From contig CP141142.1 in the NCBI GenBank assembly GCA_035235625.1, positions 36,900,995 to 36,964,994 of the forward strand: DNA of 64,000 nucleotides, given 5' to 3'. Source of the DNA: Saururus chinensis. Its lineage: Eukaryota; Streptophyta; Magnoliopsida; Piperales; Saururaceae. Below are positions 1 to 10,441 of this stretch, piece by piece. How positions within the stretch are numbered: position 1 is the first letter of the stretch; every line of letters begins with the position of its first letter. The notes under the pieces were generated by a model. It was not told the origin of the DNA, made no database searches, and saw nothing but the letters and a program-made list of their open reading frames with translations. The position numbers were made by a program, and so were the translations under genes.

Positions 1-933
1 ATCTCCCCTGCACCGATAGCAACCTTTTGGATATCACATGCTCCACCTTGTCCTCTTTAATTACACTTGTATTTTTATCAAATAAATAACAAAAAATTAT
101 ACTTGTTCTTGTATAACATCTCCATCACCCCCCAACCGTTCAACCCAATAGTATGCCAAACGTTTCCCGTAAAACAAAATTCATAAGAGACTGTTAGGAA
201 AGTAACAGAATTAGAATTAGGTTTTGGCAGAATTGAACAGAATTAAAATTAGGCTTGGTAATATTATTATTAATTTTCGTAAAATAGAATGAGTATATGA
301 CAGGTTCTTAATGTGCCGAAAAGGTTAGCAAAGGTTATCATTACGAGAAAAAAATATTTCTACTCTTCAGTGACAATGAACCTAACATATATAAGTTAGG
401 TATGGGAGTCGTAACAGCTCCCCATGTATAACTTACACTGGGCACTAATATGTGCTAGAATATACACTATCTACATAAAATATCAATGGCTCTGGTCATG
501 TATAGCTTAGGCCGGCTCATTATTAGAAAGTAGCATAAAATTTTTTTAATGTTATGGAAGATTGACTGAATCGGCCAAATCTCCTCGAGGAGACATTCCC
601 AAACTTTGGCATAATCATAGACGGGAGCTAATAGAATAGAAATTTTAATTCCTTAAAAATTTTCTACCTAAACACAAAAACACTAAAATTGAGTGAAGAT
701 TGGCAAAAGCATGCTCGATTTCGTGTTCGATTTTGTATCCTAAAATTGAGTGGAGACGTGCAAAATAATGCCCTATTCCGTGTTGGATTACGTATCAAAA
801 ATCACCAACGCCCTTAAGTTCTCACACGAGTGGGGTGCACTTGCGACACACGAGTGGAAAGTAGCATGGGTGATTGCTACATTTCCATAGAAGCCTCTTC
901 ATGTGAAGGACAAGAAAAGCGAGTGGCACTGGC
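1..933. other. Intergenic, no gene seen
   Basis: This is AT-rich sequence without a convincing open reading frame, repeat boundary or RNA gene. Two similar phrases around 670-700 and 735-760 (CTAAAATTGAGTG followed by GAAGATTGGCAAAA or GAGACGTGCAAAA) suggest a small imperfect local duplication. The last part would hold the promoter of the ATL gene, but I see no clear TATA box. Confidence 0.5.
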
Positions 934-1033
934 ATGGCCCGTCCCTCTCTCTCTCTCTCAGCCACCAGCTTCAACGCTCTCTTCATCTTCCACCTCCACC
1001 GGCACCGCCCTGCTCCTCCTCATCTTCCTGTGC

Positions 1034-1486
1034 ATGGCGGCCCAGAACGGAGAGCTGTCCCACTGGCACTTCGCTGAGCTGGACGACCGGGACTTCGAGG
1101 TCCACGGCCGCAACCTCCTCCTCCTCATCGTCGCCTTCGCCGTCATCCTCCTACTCGCCCTTCTCTGCCTCTACGCCCGGTGGGTCCTCCGCTACCGTCT
1201 CCGCCGGTACCAGCAGAGCCACCTCTCGCTCTCCTCCCCCGCCCCTCCCGCCGGCCTCGACCCCGCCACCATCCAGAGCTTCCCGGTGAAGCTGCACCAC
1301 GCCGGGCCCGACGAGTCCCAGCCCGCCGAGTGCCCCATCTGCCTGGGCCTCTTCGCCGAGCTGGAGAAGGTGAAGCTGCTGCCCGTCTGCCACCACACCT
1401 TCCACCCCGAGTGCGTCGACATCTGGCTCGCCGCCCACCGGAGCTGCCCCCTCTGCCGGGCCGCCCTCGGAGACTCCACGCTCTAG
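1034..1486 (+). CDS. ATL-type RING-H2 finger E3 ubiquitin ligase
   Basis: Predicted 150-residue, intronless membrane E3 ligase. Order of parts: short N-terminus, one transmembrane helix (about residues 28-48), a basic stretch, the GLD motif (74-76), and a RING-H2 finger at residues 100-141. The metal ligands are visible: Cys100, Cys103, Cys119, His121, His124, Cys127, Cys138 and Cys141, with Pro117 before the third Cys and Trp131 after the sixth ligand, as in the Arabidopsis Toxicos en Levadura (ATL) family. ATL proteins recruit an E2 and ubiquitinate targets at membranes, often in defence or stress signalling; the target here is unknown. I chose the ATG at 1034 because it lies just before the membrane helix and has G after ATG. 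The frame is open upstream to an ATG at 830, but that extension looks like leader. A CT tract at 944-959 lies in the leader. GC content is far above the flanks. Confidence 0.9.
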   Translation: MAAQNGELSHWHFAELDDRDFEVHGRNLLLLIVAFAVILLLALLCLYARWVLRYRLRRYQQSHLSLSSPAPPAGLDPATIQSFPVKLHHAGPDESQPAECPICLGLFAELEKVKLLPVCHHTFHPECVDIWLAAHRSCPLCRAALGDSTL

Positions 1487-2507
1487 AAAGCTGCATGAAC
1501 GGCCGCTAGCCTTTGCTAACGAATTTTTTTGGGCGTGTACGGAGGTGGGACGTCATGGGTGGGGCAGCAGGGATTGGCTTGGGGCGAGTACCTCAATCCG
1601 GGCCAGCTGCCGTTGGCCTCTCTTGTCTGGAGTTGGGCTCCGTTGGGCAATGATCATCATCTGGGTGCTTGTAGGCAACAAATTTTCTCCCTTTCTTTCA
1701 TCCAAAATGACTATGTATAGCTAGATAATGGTTATAAAGCTATGACATGTTTTTGTCCGTTGCCAGTTTTGGCTGATTTTGCTCACGTAAACTTGGGTTT
1801 TGCTTTGCAATTCTGCTTCTTGTCCGATACTTGGTGCTGATGTCTCTTTGCGACGATGTAGCAAGCAGTTGGTGTGCGTGTGGGCGAGATCGGTTTGAGG
1901 GGCGGGCACGGTTTTAGGAGACTGGTTAGTGATGTCCTCGTCTGAGTCGCAGTGAGGGCCCTCTTCGTTGTCGGGGAATAATTGGGCATGCGGGCTGAAC
2001 GTCAACTCGCAAAGAAGGCAAGCTTGGGCGTGGGTCCATGAACAAACCCAGGTCCGAGAGGTTGCACGGCTAAGGCTTAGCCCAGTGGTCCAGCCCAACT
2101 CAATTGACCCAGCAGATTGGTGGCCTCTGCATGTTACTGTCTGCGGATTATGTAGATAAGCTTTGTTTGGGTTTTAAGCATGGGCTTGGACGGTCTCAAA
2201 AGTTTGTCTCAAATCTGATTTGGTAGCAAATCGATCGGACAAAAATTATGGTTAGATTAAATTGCAAGCGATAGGTCACTGTGGCCTAACTTAAAGCGAA
2301 TGAGACATCTTGTCGAATCGCATTAGTGTCCTCAAAATCTCGATAAAGCGTTATCCTTTCTAAAGTTACCCTTATATATTTTATTTAATTATTAATTTAT
2401 CATTAATATGTATAATGACAATTTTATTTTTAAGGTTTTACCCATTCCTAATTAGGTTTAGATTTAAAAAAAAAATGATTGTGGACGGATATGTTACTAT
2501 TAAGGTT
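1487..2507. other. Intergenic downstream of the ATL gene
   Basis: No gene is supported. Short open frames at 1721-2159 on both strands have no recognisable motif. The first 200 bases probably include the 3' UTR of the ATL gene; no clear polyadenylation signal was identified. Confidence 0.4.
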
Positions 2508-2791
2508 GTTAAAGAGTTGAATTAGCTCAACGAGTTGAATAGGTTTGGCTTGAATTTAACTCGGTTCAAAGGGAGTTAGACTCATATCCGATTCAAATTC
2601 GAAAGTAAACAAGCTGAGCTCAAACAAAGGTCAGATTGAATCAATTGGAAACCTAATCAGTTTGACTCAAATCTTGGGTCGATTTGTTATACGTCACTTC
2701 TTACATATTATACCTATATTATATAAATTTCTTAACATTTACCTTTCATATACCCATAATATTCTATGTTATTTTATAATATACATCAATA

Positions 2792-2861
<70 letters not shown>

Positions 2862-3583
2862 ATGCATTGTATATAATATATTATATAATATGGTAAATAC
2901 TACCCATATTATGCTATTATATTTCAAATAGATATAAATCCTACTACTACTAAAATTAAGAATGTAGGTATGATAAAAAAATTCATATTCTACCCTTATT
3001 CATCTATATAATATTATTTAATTTTTAAATATTGTCTTTAATTATCTTAGTCATCTTAACTCTAATAAATATAAACATATAATTCTACTTGCATAATAAA
3101 CATTCTTAATTCAATTAATTGTATTGGTTTAGAATTGGAGACCTAGAGAACCATATCTAGATTTTGCCTAAAATTTTCACATCTTTTTTGCCTATAATCA
3201 TGTGAACCAAATTTAGATTGATTTTAATTTAACCCTAAATTTTAAAGTGATGCTTACAACTTTAATAGAGTAACATCGTAGTTGTTATAATCTTTTTATT
3301 TTTGTAATGTTGATGTGATTATCCAAATTAATATAGTTTTTTATGGAAAAATGTATTTGGGTTGTGAATGAGATTAGTGCCTAATTTGAATGTAGGTTAG
3401 CACTCCTTATACTATATTTTTAAGCTCGAGCTTAAGTCTTTGTATTAAGTTCTTTGGTCAAATCGAGCCCGAGCTGAGAGCCTGAGACTAATCGATTAAT
3501 TTCGAGTCAAGTTTTTAAAAATCGAGGTCAAGTAAAAAAAAAACCCAAAACTCCATTTAACTTGGCTGATTATCACCTTTAGT
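2508..3583. mobile_element. Possible hAT-like non-autonomous element
   Basis: The left edge reads AAGGTTGTTAAAGAGTTGA and the reverse complement of the right edge reads AAAGGTGATAATCAGCCAAG. This resembles the short terminal repeats of plant hAT elements that carry GAGCTCGAGC-like subterminal motifs, which are present here (2520-2620 and 3420-3500). I could not find a matching 8-bp target duplication, so the boundaries are tentative. The interior has no transposase frame and contains a TA microsatellite. Confidence 0.3.
2795..2859. repeat. TA microsatellite
   Basis: Uninterrupted TA dinucleotide repeat of about 65 bp. The apparent reading frame through it (Tyr-Ile repeats) is an artefact of the repeat. 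Confidence 0.95.
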
Positions 3584-3793
3584 CGTTAACCAAACCCGTT
3601 TGTAGATTTGGCAACCTATTTTTGTTGGCTATGCAAGAAACAAGTTGCAAGATTTGACATTACAAGAAAATGATTATTCAACTACAGAAAGCGTAATACG
3701 TGGTTGTGATGGCCGCCATAAAAATAATATATAATATAATAATCATAATTATTATTTCACTCAACACGTGTTAACATCACACACGTAACCGAA

Positions 3794-5249
3794 TGTGACA
3801 ACCGTCAGTACGTACCACCACAAGAAATCCACATAAAATAACATAAATCATAATATAAACTGGAGTCAACGCACAACCAAACTTTTATATATCACAATAA
3901 TACCTAGTTTAACAGAACATTGTAATTTTTTACATATTCCAAGGCTACTGTTCATAGAGCAATCAGATAACAACATGTGGGCATAGCAAGCCCTTTACAT
4001 AATAGTCACATAATTATAAAAAAATAGCATTCAAGTAATTATATAGAAAACTCTTCTGCCTTCACCTCTGATTTGATTACATTACTTGTAAAATCTAGAG
4101 GTGAGTGAGTATTTTTATACTCAGTAGATGGAATTAAAATCTAAATTAATTATTAGTAAAAAACTCATAAAAATAAGTATTTTTGCTAGAGCAGAATTTA
4201 TTTCAGAAACGAATTCAAAAAACATCGATTCTTCTAATTCAGAAACAATTTCAAAAAACATTGGTTTGTCTTATGACGATAAATCCAGAGCTGTGATACT
4301 GAACGACATTCCTCCCAATGCTCATAGAGCAACGGGAAGCTCGAAAGGCTAGGAGCTTACCCATGATGCACCACACCTATATGCGCGCGCCACATACTGA
4401 TTATTTCTTTAGTAGGTATCGAGATAAAACATGATAATTCAACTTTTTACCCCATAACTATTTAGAAAATGCATGTACCATAACACAATTTAGTATATGT
4501 AAAATATAGCACATGTATGACATTTTTCAGAAAAATAAAGCAAACGAGCATAAATGAGTAAAAATAGTGCATAAAAATTCGATTATATGAGTAGAATATA
4601 AGCTAGAGTTTAAGACCCCCTATCTTAGGCTTGGGTAGAAATTTTGTGGTTGAAGATACCTCAAACTAAAAAACTAACCCCGTCATAATGTCCAACACAG
4701 TCGAATTAGTTGAAAACGCCTTTTGAACGGTTTGATTCAGATTTGAAATGACTTAGAACGAATGAAAAGAAGTTTGAGGAGTTAGTGGTAGAACCAAAAT
4801 CGGCTAGATTAAAAAAAACGTGGGGTAAGAATTTATAGGAGGAATGGGTTGCGCTGTGTGTGACGATGTGGCTGACGTAGCTTATGCGTTTGTTTGCCTC
4901 AGCCACAATAAAATATATTTTTTTCAAAGCTTTAAAACATCATAATTTTTTAACTATAAATCAGAATTATGCATTTTTAGTACCGATAGACTCGTATCGA
5001 CGAGTCATTCAAAACAGGACTACTCATAAATAGGGTTTACTGTGTGTACTAACCATGAGGTGCATTTCTCGAGGTCATTACTTATGGCCCCGATGTCCGA
5101 TTTAAATAATTCGAAATCTGTTATACTCCTCTTTTAGAGTTCTACCATAACTCTTTAGATAGTGAACATAAAACAATACTCTATTAATAGAATATATTAC
5201 AATATATATTATCGGTTTAAAAAAAGGTACCGAAATCAGGGTTGTCACA
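3794..5249 (-). mobile_element. Solo LTR 'D' (gypsy-related)
   Basis: The ends form a perfect 10-bp inverted repeat, TGTGACAACC at 3794-3803 and GGTTGTCACA at 5240-5249, in the TG...CA form of an LTR. The inside carries the two motifs shared by other LTRs here: the hairpin GAGTAT-TTTT-ATACTC (4107-4122) followed by CAGTAG, and GCTCATAGAGCAAC near 4320. Their orientation, by comparison with LTR A, puts the sense strand on minus. No tRNA primer site flanks it, so it looks like a solo LTR. The flanking 5-mers (CCGAA and GTGGT) do not match, so the target duplication is lost or the ends were altered. Confidence 0.6.
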
Positions 5250-6417
5250 GTGGTGGTTGGTGGTTGACGGTGGCTATAATGAAAAAGGTGGAGGAATAAA
5301 GAGAAAGGAGCGGTGACATTCTAGCCCTAACCCTTGGGAACACAAACGTAATAGTTACTAATAATAGAATGACATTTGGGGCTTTAAATGACTAAAAAAT
5401 GGGTAATATGTAACATCTTAAGAAAATCTAAATAATGTGAAAATAATATATCTCTAAGTCAACCAGGACATTTTGCATAGAAAAGCTTGGTGGGAGGAGA
5501 GCTTTTGCGAGAGTATGTGAAAGGAGGCATCATCATCGTCTTAGAAGAATATGGAGGAGGGGTCGCTAGACTGTGATGGGTTTGGTAGCAGCTGGTCATT
5601 GGTCACGCAAAAGTGGAAGATGGAGGGGTCTGGTAACAAAAAGCAAACAATATTGGGGAGGAGCGAGATGGAGAACGAGGGTGGAGGGGAGACAAAGTCA
5701 TGTATCGTGATGTGAGTAACCAGGAGAGTACGTGAGAGAGAAGAGATGAACTTTTCCAAGAGAGAAGGGAGATAAGAGGGAGGGAGGGGTGATTTTAGTT
5801 TGCCCAAAAAGGAAGAGGCAGAGGAAGAAAAAAATGAGATTCTCATTAGTTAGAACTTAGAAGGTGATTTAATCTCCCAACACCTTTTTAATCAATTAAA
5901 TTAAGACCCAATGGTTCTGATTATCCGGGCTTAAGTAATTATATATAATATATATAAACAAGGAGTAGAAAACTAGCTTCAGGTCCTTCCCTCCTCTCTT
6001 ATCCCTTCTTCTTCAGCTTCAAAAGTTTGACCATGGGATCCTCGTAAAGCCTGGATTCTCTCTGTCCATTAGCCTCCAATGGTTCAGCGATTCATGCACT
6101 TGACTATTGTGCAAAGTATACGGCCATGAGGTCCACGCATTGAATGGAATTTAGTGACAATGACGCCAGGAATGCCATCAGGTTCTTATAATCATATCTT
6201 TTGATAAAAAAAGTTCTTCTAATTACATATTAATTAGAATTGTGAAGTATGATTAGTAAAATATTTTAAAAAGTCTCCATATTTTTTTTTAAAATTTATA
6301 TATATTTTTTATTTTAAATTAATAACTCTATTTGTTAAAAAATTGTTCCACAACTCTATTTAGTTCAATTTAAGTGGTTAAATATTTTTTAAAAAAAATT
6401 ATAAGTTTATTTTTGAA
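5250..6417. other. Intergenic, purine-rich then AT-rich
   Basis: 5250-5850 is purine-rich on the plus strand, which produces a serine/proline-rich reverse-strand frame at 5541-5846 with no recognisable domain. I do not treat it as a gene. 6200-6417 is very AT-rich. Confidence 0.4.
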
Positions 6418-6561
6418 ATTTTTATTTAAATAATATTAAAAAAATTAATTACATATTTGGATCTTAAAGTGATGTTCTTTTTTATCACTCAGGCATGAAA
6501 GTAGCTTGTGTAGTTTTTTTTAAAATTTTTATATAATTTTATTTTTTTAAAAGATAAAATT
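6418..6561. repeat. Left inverted arm of the Pack-MULE-like element
   Basis: By-eye alignment with the reverse complement of 9188-9340 pairs several distinctive strings in the same order: TTTAAATAAT, TTAAAAAAAT, CTTAAAGTG, TTGTGTAG or GCTGTGTAAC, a T8 run followed by AAAA, and ATTTTATT then ATAAAATT. Identity looks like roughly 70 percent with small gaps. Confidence 0.45.
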
Positions 6562-6740
6562 AAATATAAATTAATTTTATCGTTTCAAAGTACGAAATCG
6601 AGTTATATTGAAGACCGTAAGGGATTTCGTTGTTTGAAATAACGAAATCAACTTACACTTGATTTTGTTGGTTTAAACGACGAAATCTATGTATGGGTTC
6701 GGATCGTGAATCACGACCCAACTACCTTTCGTCCACCCCG

Positions 6741-8222
6741 GCGAGAACACAGTACCCTCGCAAATACTACTATGGCTGCGTCCCTTCCCTGACTTCAGAA
6801 AAGGCGCATGCAGACTACTCGTTGCCTCCGCCGTCACTGTCCTTGTCATCGTCGCCGTCGTCGCCATATCTGCCTCGTCGTGAAGAGGAAGAAGCCGAAA
6901 GAACGAGAAGTAGGGAGATGATAAATAGCGACCTCCGCCATCTCTCTGTCGAGACAGATGACTCCTTCTCTAGCCTCCCCGAACTTGCTGCGGATAACAA
7001 TGTGGAAGCTTTTAGACGAGCGCTTGACCGCGACCCGTCTGCGATGGACGAGGCCGGCATCTGGTATGCCTGTTGCCACGGCGGAACTGGAGGTCCTGCT
7101 AGGGGAATGGTACTGGAGCAGCGTACGCCCCTCATGGTAGCTGCCACCTACGGCAGCCTCGACGTGATGAAATTACTCCTCGCCGTTGTCCCTACTGTTG
7201 ACGTCAACTGTTCCCGTGTGCTGGATGGGAGCACGGCTCTCCACTGTGCAATGTCTGGAAGTTTTGTCCATGCCGTTGAGGTTGTGCGGGTGCTGCTAGC
7301 TGCTGGGGCGGACCCGGCCGCACTAGATGCCACCGGACACCATCCAGTACCGGACCCGCCTCTGCAAGGACGGCACTGGCTGCATGCGCCGAGTCTGCTT
7401 CTTTGCCCACACCACTAAGGAGCTTCTCCCACTGTATGTCTCCACGGGCTCTACAGTTCCCTCACCCTGGTCATCTTCTTCAGCTTCGGCCGCTGCTGCC
7501 GTGGGCCTCCTACCAGGGTCGCCTTCATCAGTTTCTGCCATGTCACCTTCGCCATTCACACCCCCAATGTCACCATCAGGCACCAATGGGATGCCACACT
7601 CCGGTCATGGTAACTGGCCACAAGCAAGCGTGCCTACTCTGCATCTGCCCGGGAGCAATTTTCAGTAAAGTCGCCTGAGGTCGTCGCTCAGCTCCCGGGA
7701 CATCCCACCTGAAGATTTCTCCATGATGCCTGATTTTGATGCTGCCATGAATGATTTCAACTGCTTCTCTTCCCAACCACGACTTGGTTCTGTGGCCACA
7801 AACAACATAGCAGTTCGATCGTCTACTCTCACTCCATCGAACCTGGATGAGCTGTTTACTGCTGAGATCTCATCATCACCCCGTTACTCTGATCAGGCTG
7901 GGAATGTGTTCTCCCCATCGCACAAGTCGGCAATCCTTAGCCAATTTCAGCAGCAGCAGCAGAGCATGCTCTCCCCCATCAACACACGTTTGTTTTCTCC
8001 CAAGACTGTTTATGAACACTCTTTCTTGCAGGCCTCATTTGGGCTCTCGTCCTCGGGGAGAATGTCTCCTCGGTGCATGGAACCCATCTCTCCAATGAGC
8101 TCAAGGGTTGCTGCCCTTGCACAGCGTGAGAAGCAGCAACAAATGCGCAGCATGAGTGCCCGTGATCTAGGTGGTGGGGGATTTGACCAGCACCCATGCT
8201 GTTGGCTCCCCTGTGAATAACA
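6741..8222 (+). pseudogene. Broken ankyrin + CCCH (TZF) zinc-finger gene
   Basis: Derived from a plant tandem CCCH zinc-finger (arginine-rich TZF) gene with N-terminal ankyrin repeats, a family of mRNA-binding regulators. Pieces seen: a first-zinc-finger remnant at 6741-6817 (PRKYYYGCVP, then with one missing base PDFRKGACR); the start and ankyrin region at about 6909-7345 (RTPLMVAATYGSLDV, GSTALHCA, LLAAGADP); then, in another frame, the second finger C-x5-C-x4-C-x3-H (7350-7405) and the conserved serine/proline C-terminal region with GSPSSVSAMSPSPFTPPMSP, ISPMSSRV and LAQREKQQQ (to about 8220). Damage: the segment between ankyrin repeats and second finger is deleted; the first finger lies upstream of the ankyrin repeats instead of downstream; an in-frame TAA occurs at 7666-7668; the frame is lost near 8180; the C-terminus is missing. 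It cannot make a normal TZF protein. Confidence 0.85.
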
Positions 8223-8950
8223 ATCACCCCATGTTCCCACCCGAACCCATGCATAAACGAAGTTTAATGGGTTCATCCTCGTCCGACGAAGTCGCCTACG
8301 CCGAGTTGGTGGCCACAAGTGCAAGAAGTCCCCGAAGCGTATGTTCCGCTTCCTAGACATTTACAATGCGAAGGCTGAGCTCTGGCGAGAGATCCAGTCC
8401 ATCTTCTCCTTTGACTCCACTACCGCCGTTGGAGCCCCGGCAGGGACGTCGATCCGCACCATGCTCTCCGACGTGCCCCAAAGTGGATGACTCACGGTCC
8501 CGCTGGGTCGGCTATGGTGTTGGTTTTCCGTCCCGAATACAGTCGTCCAGAAGCTAAAGAAACAGGGCAGCCACATAAGAAATAGGGGCAGCCGGGCCGG
8601 GACAGTGCTTCTCCGTCCTCTTCCTCCTTTGCTGCCTCCCTCTCAATTCGGCACTGTACCTGCGATGAATGATCTAAGGGCCACATACCAAGACGAGGAA
8701 GAACCTACGATGAATGATCTAAGTGCCACATACCAAGATGAGGAAGAAGATGACTCTGAATCCCTTAGACGATCCCAACAGAACTCCCATCCTGGACTCC
8801 AATGGCTTCAAACACGAAACCACCGAGGACGAACACAAAGTGGGGCCATAGAACCTCATGGAAATGGGAGGCGGAGAATTGTTGAGTGAGATTTACCGCT
8901 TCTCCTGGGTGTGGCGGCAGATTGAGACCGGGAGGCCACCTTGTAGGTCC
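8223..8950 (+). pseudogene. Unidentified GC-rich captured fragment(s)
   Basis: TZF similarity stops at about 8222 and different GC-rich sequence follows up to the right AT-rich arm. Short frames exist (for example 8171-8356 and 8605-8889) but I recognise no domain. A stretch near 8300-8480 reads like coding sequence (KKSPKRMFRFLDIYNAKAEL) without a start or end. Probably one or more fragments of other genes joined to the TZF remnant. Confidence 0.4.
8658..8747 (+). repeat. Two tandem 45-bp units
   Basis: The phrase from ACCTGCGATGAATGATCTAA is repeated 45 bp later as ACCTACGATGAATGATCTAA, with a few substitutions through CATACCAAGA and GAGGAAGA. The period is 15 codons, so the duplication keeps the reading frame (MNDL..TYQDEEE). 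Confidence 0.85.
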
Positions 8951-9187
8951 AGCCTCGTCTCCCCAGCATGCCAACGAGAGTGTGCATGCAGTGAGAGTGC
9001 ACACGCAGCTTTTATTAGTACAACTCATCTCCATGCAGTTTTTTTTAAATAATTAATATAATTTTATTATTTAAAAGGACGAAATTATTTTAAGTTAATT
9101 TTTATCCTTATAAAGGATAAAATCAGGTTAAAGTTAACCCGGTTTACCCGATTTTAGTTTTTAAAATAATAAAATTAACTTTAAGTT

Positions 9188-9340
9188 AATTTTATTATTC
9201 TAAAGAATAAAATTAATTAATTTTTTTAAAAAAAAGTTACACAGCACCAATACTTAATTGACGCTTACATAGCAAAAACCAATACCACTTTAAGTGGTCC
9301 GATTTAGTAAATATTTTTTTAATTATTATTTAAATAATTT
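9188..9340. repeat. Right inverted arm of the Pack-MULE-like element
   Basis: Partner of the arm at 6418-6561 in opposite orientation. Just inside it (9060-9180) lies AT-rich sequence with repeated ACGAAAT and ATAAAATTAA words that echo the ACGAAATC words at 6590-6690 on the left. Confidence 0.45.
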
Positions 9341-10057
9341 TCTCTTTATTTTTCTTTCTCTTAAATATAAATTTTACTATTTAATAAAACTACTCCTTAT
9401 GTCTTAAATTAATATATCTATTTAAAAACAATAACTTAATTTCATTATATTTAAGTAATATGGTACTTAAAAAAATATCTTTAGCTTATTTTTTTTTCTA
9501 TGTGAATTTTACTATTTAATAAAAAATAATTTTTAATATAAATATTAATATAAGATAAAATAATTATTTTTTTAAATATAATTATTAATATGAAACAAAA
9601 GAAAGTTTTGCTAGATAAACTATACCACACAGTGATCAGTTGTTGTTGATTTGTCCTCATATTGGGTGGAACTGGGCCCATGTAAAAGATAAAAATCTTC
9701 TCGGTTTTCAATTGTTGGCCCACTAGCCTCGATGAGTGGGTAGAAGTTTGGCAGACTTAGTGGGCCGGACTTGGTGGGTGATAATGACGCTCGAGGAAAA
9801 TTTTCATACAGTACCTTGGTCGGCTAGTCCCGGTGACCTTCGCACTAAAACAACCAACATTGAAGAGATCGTTAGGCAAGTTACATATTAAAAAAGGATG
9901 CTTGGAGATTCATCATTGCTTCTTTAGAATGCATAAAAGATGTTGGCTAATGGCCACGGACGAAGTCTGCTCTGTTCAAATTATAGTTTTTTTCCCTTTT
10001 CAGCAAGTCAAGATTGGGACAATATTTTTTTTAACACAAGGATATTTTTTTAAATTA
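9341..10057. other. Intergenic, AT-rich
   Basis: No gene is supported. A partial Stowaway-type terminus (CTCCTTATGTCTTAAATTAATA) starts near 9392, but I could not place its partner. The open frame at 9833-10099 has no recognisable features. Confidence 0.4.
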
Positions 10058-10136
10058 CTCCTTATGTCCCAAGTTAATAGTTATATTTGGTTGTTTTAAA
10101 TAAATTAATTTTAGTTTATTTGTAAGATGAAGGGAG
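10058..10136. mobile_element. Short Stowaway-type MITE
   Basis: Starts CTCCTTATGTCCCAAG and ends with GATGAAGGGAG, an imperfect inverted pair matching the Stowaway consensus terminus CTCCCTCCGTCCCA. TA dinucleotides flank both ends (10056-10057 and 10137-10138), as expected for Tc1/mariner-type MITEs. At 79 bp it is short for the group, so an internal deletion is likely. Confidence 0.75.
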
Positions 10137-10441
10137 TATTACTTAAGCTAAGAACGAAATACAACTAAGAAGTTCATTTAGAACATCGGACAAATAAGGA
10201 GGACGTGAAAACTAGCCACCCTTTACATATATGGCCTTTCTCGTGTATACATGGTGGCTAAGTAGCCGAACCAACACAAAGAATGGGTTTCCTAATAAGT
10301 ATTTGAGTGTTGGAATTCAAATTCACTGGTGAAGTTTTACAGGATGTTGATTGCCATAGCTTGACTATTGCACCTAATTTTACATGTGGAGATTTATATT
10401 TTCTCTTAGAAATATTAATATACAAAAAATATCAACCTTGA

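Larger units (their letters stand above)
6418..9340. mobile_element. Pack-MULE-like element carrying gene fragments
   Basis: A GC-rich island of gene-derived sequence (about 6690-8950) sits between AT-rich arms that resemble each other in inverted orientation (6418-6561 and 9188-9340). Gene fragments inside long terminal inverted repeats, with pieces out of their normal order and non-homologous pieces joined on, is the signature of Pack-MULEs. No MULE transposase is inside, which is normal for this class. I could not find the outer ends or a 9-bp target duplication, and AT-richness inflates chance similarity. An ordinary decayed gene copy between unrelated repeats is the alternative. Confidence 0.45.

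Noticed and set aside
830..1033. Upstream in-frame extension of the ATL gene
   Set aside because: The extra 68 codons include a Ser/Thr-rich CT-tract translation with no ATL-like feature. The ATG at 1034 has better context and lies directly before the membrane helix.
2662..2931. 89-codon frame rich in Tyr-Ile
   Set aside because: Translation of the TA microsatellite.
5541..5846. 101-codon minus-strand frame, Ser/Pro/Phe-rich
   Set aside because: Purine-rich sequence lacking stop codons by composition; no domain and no gene-like context.
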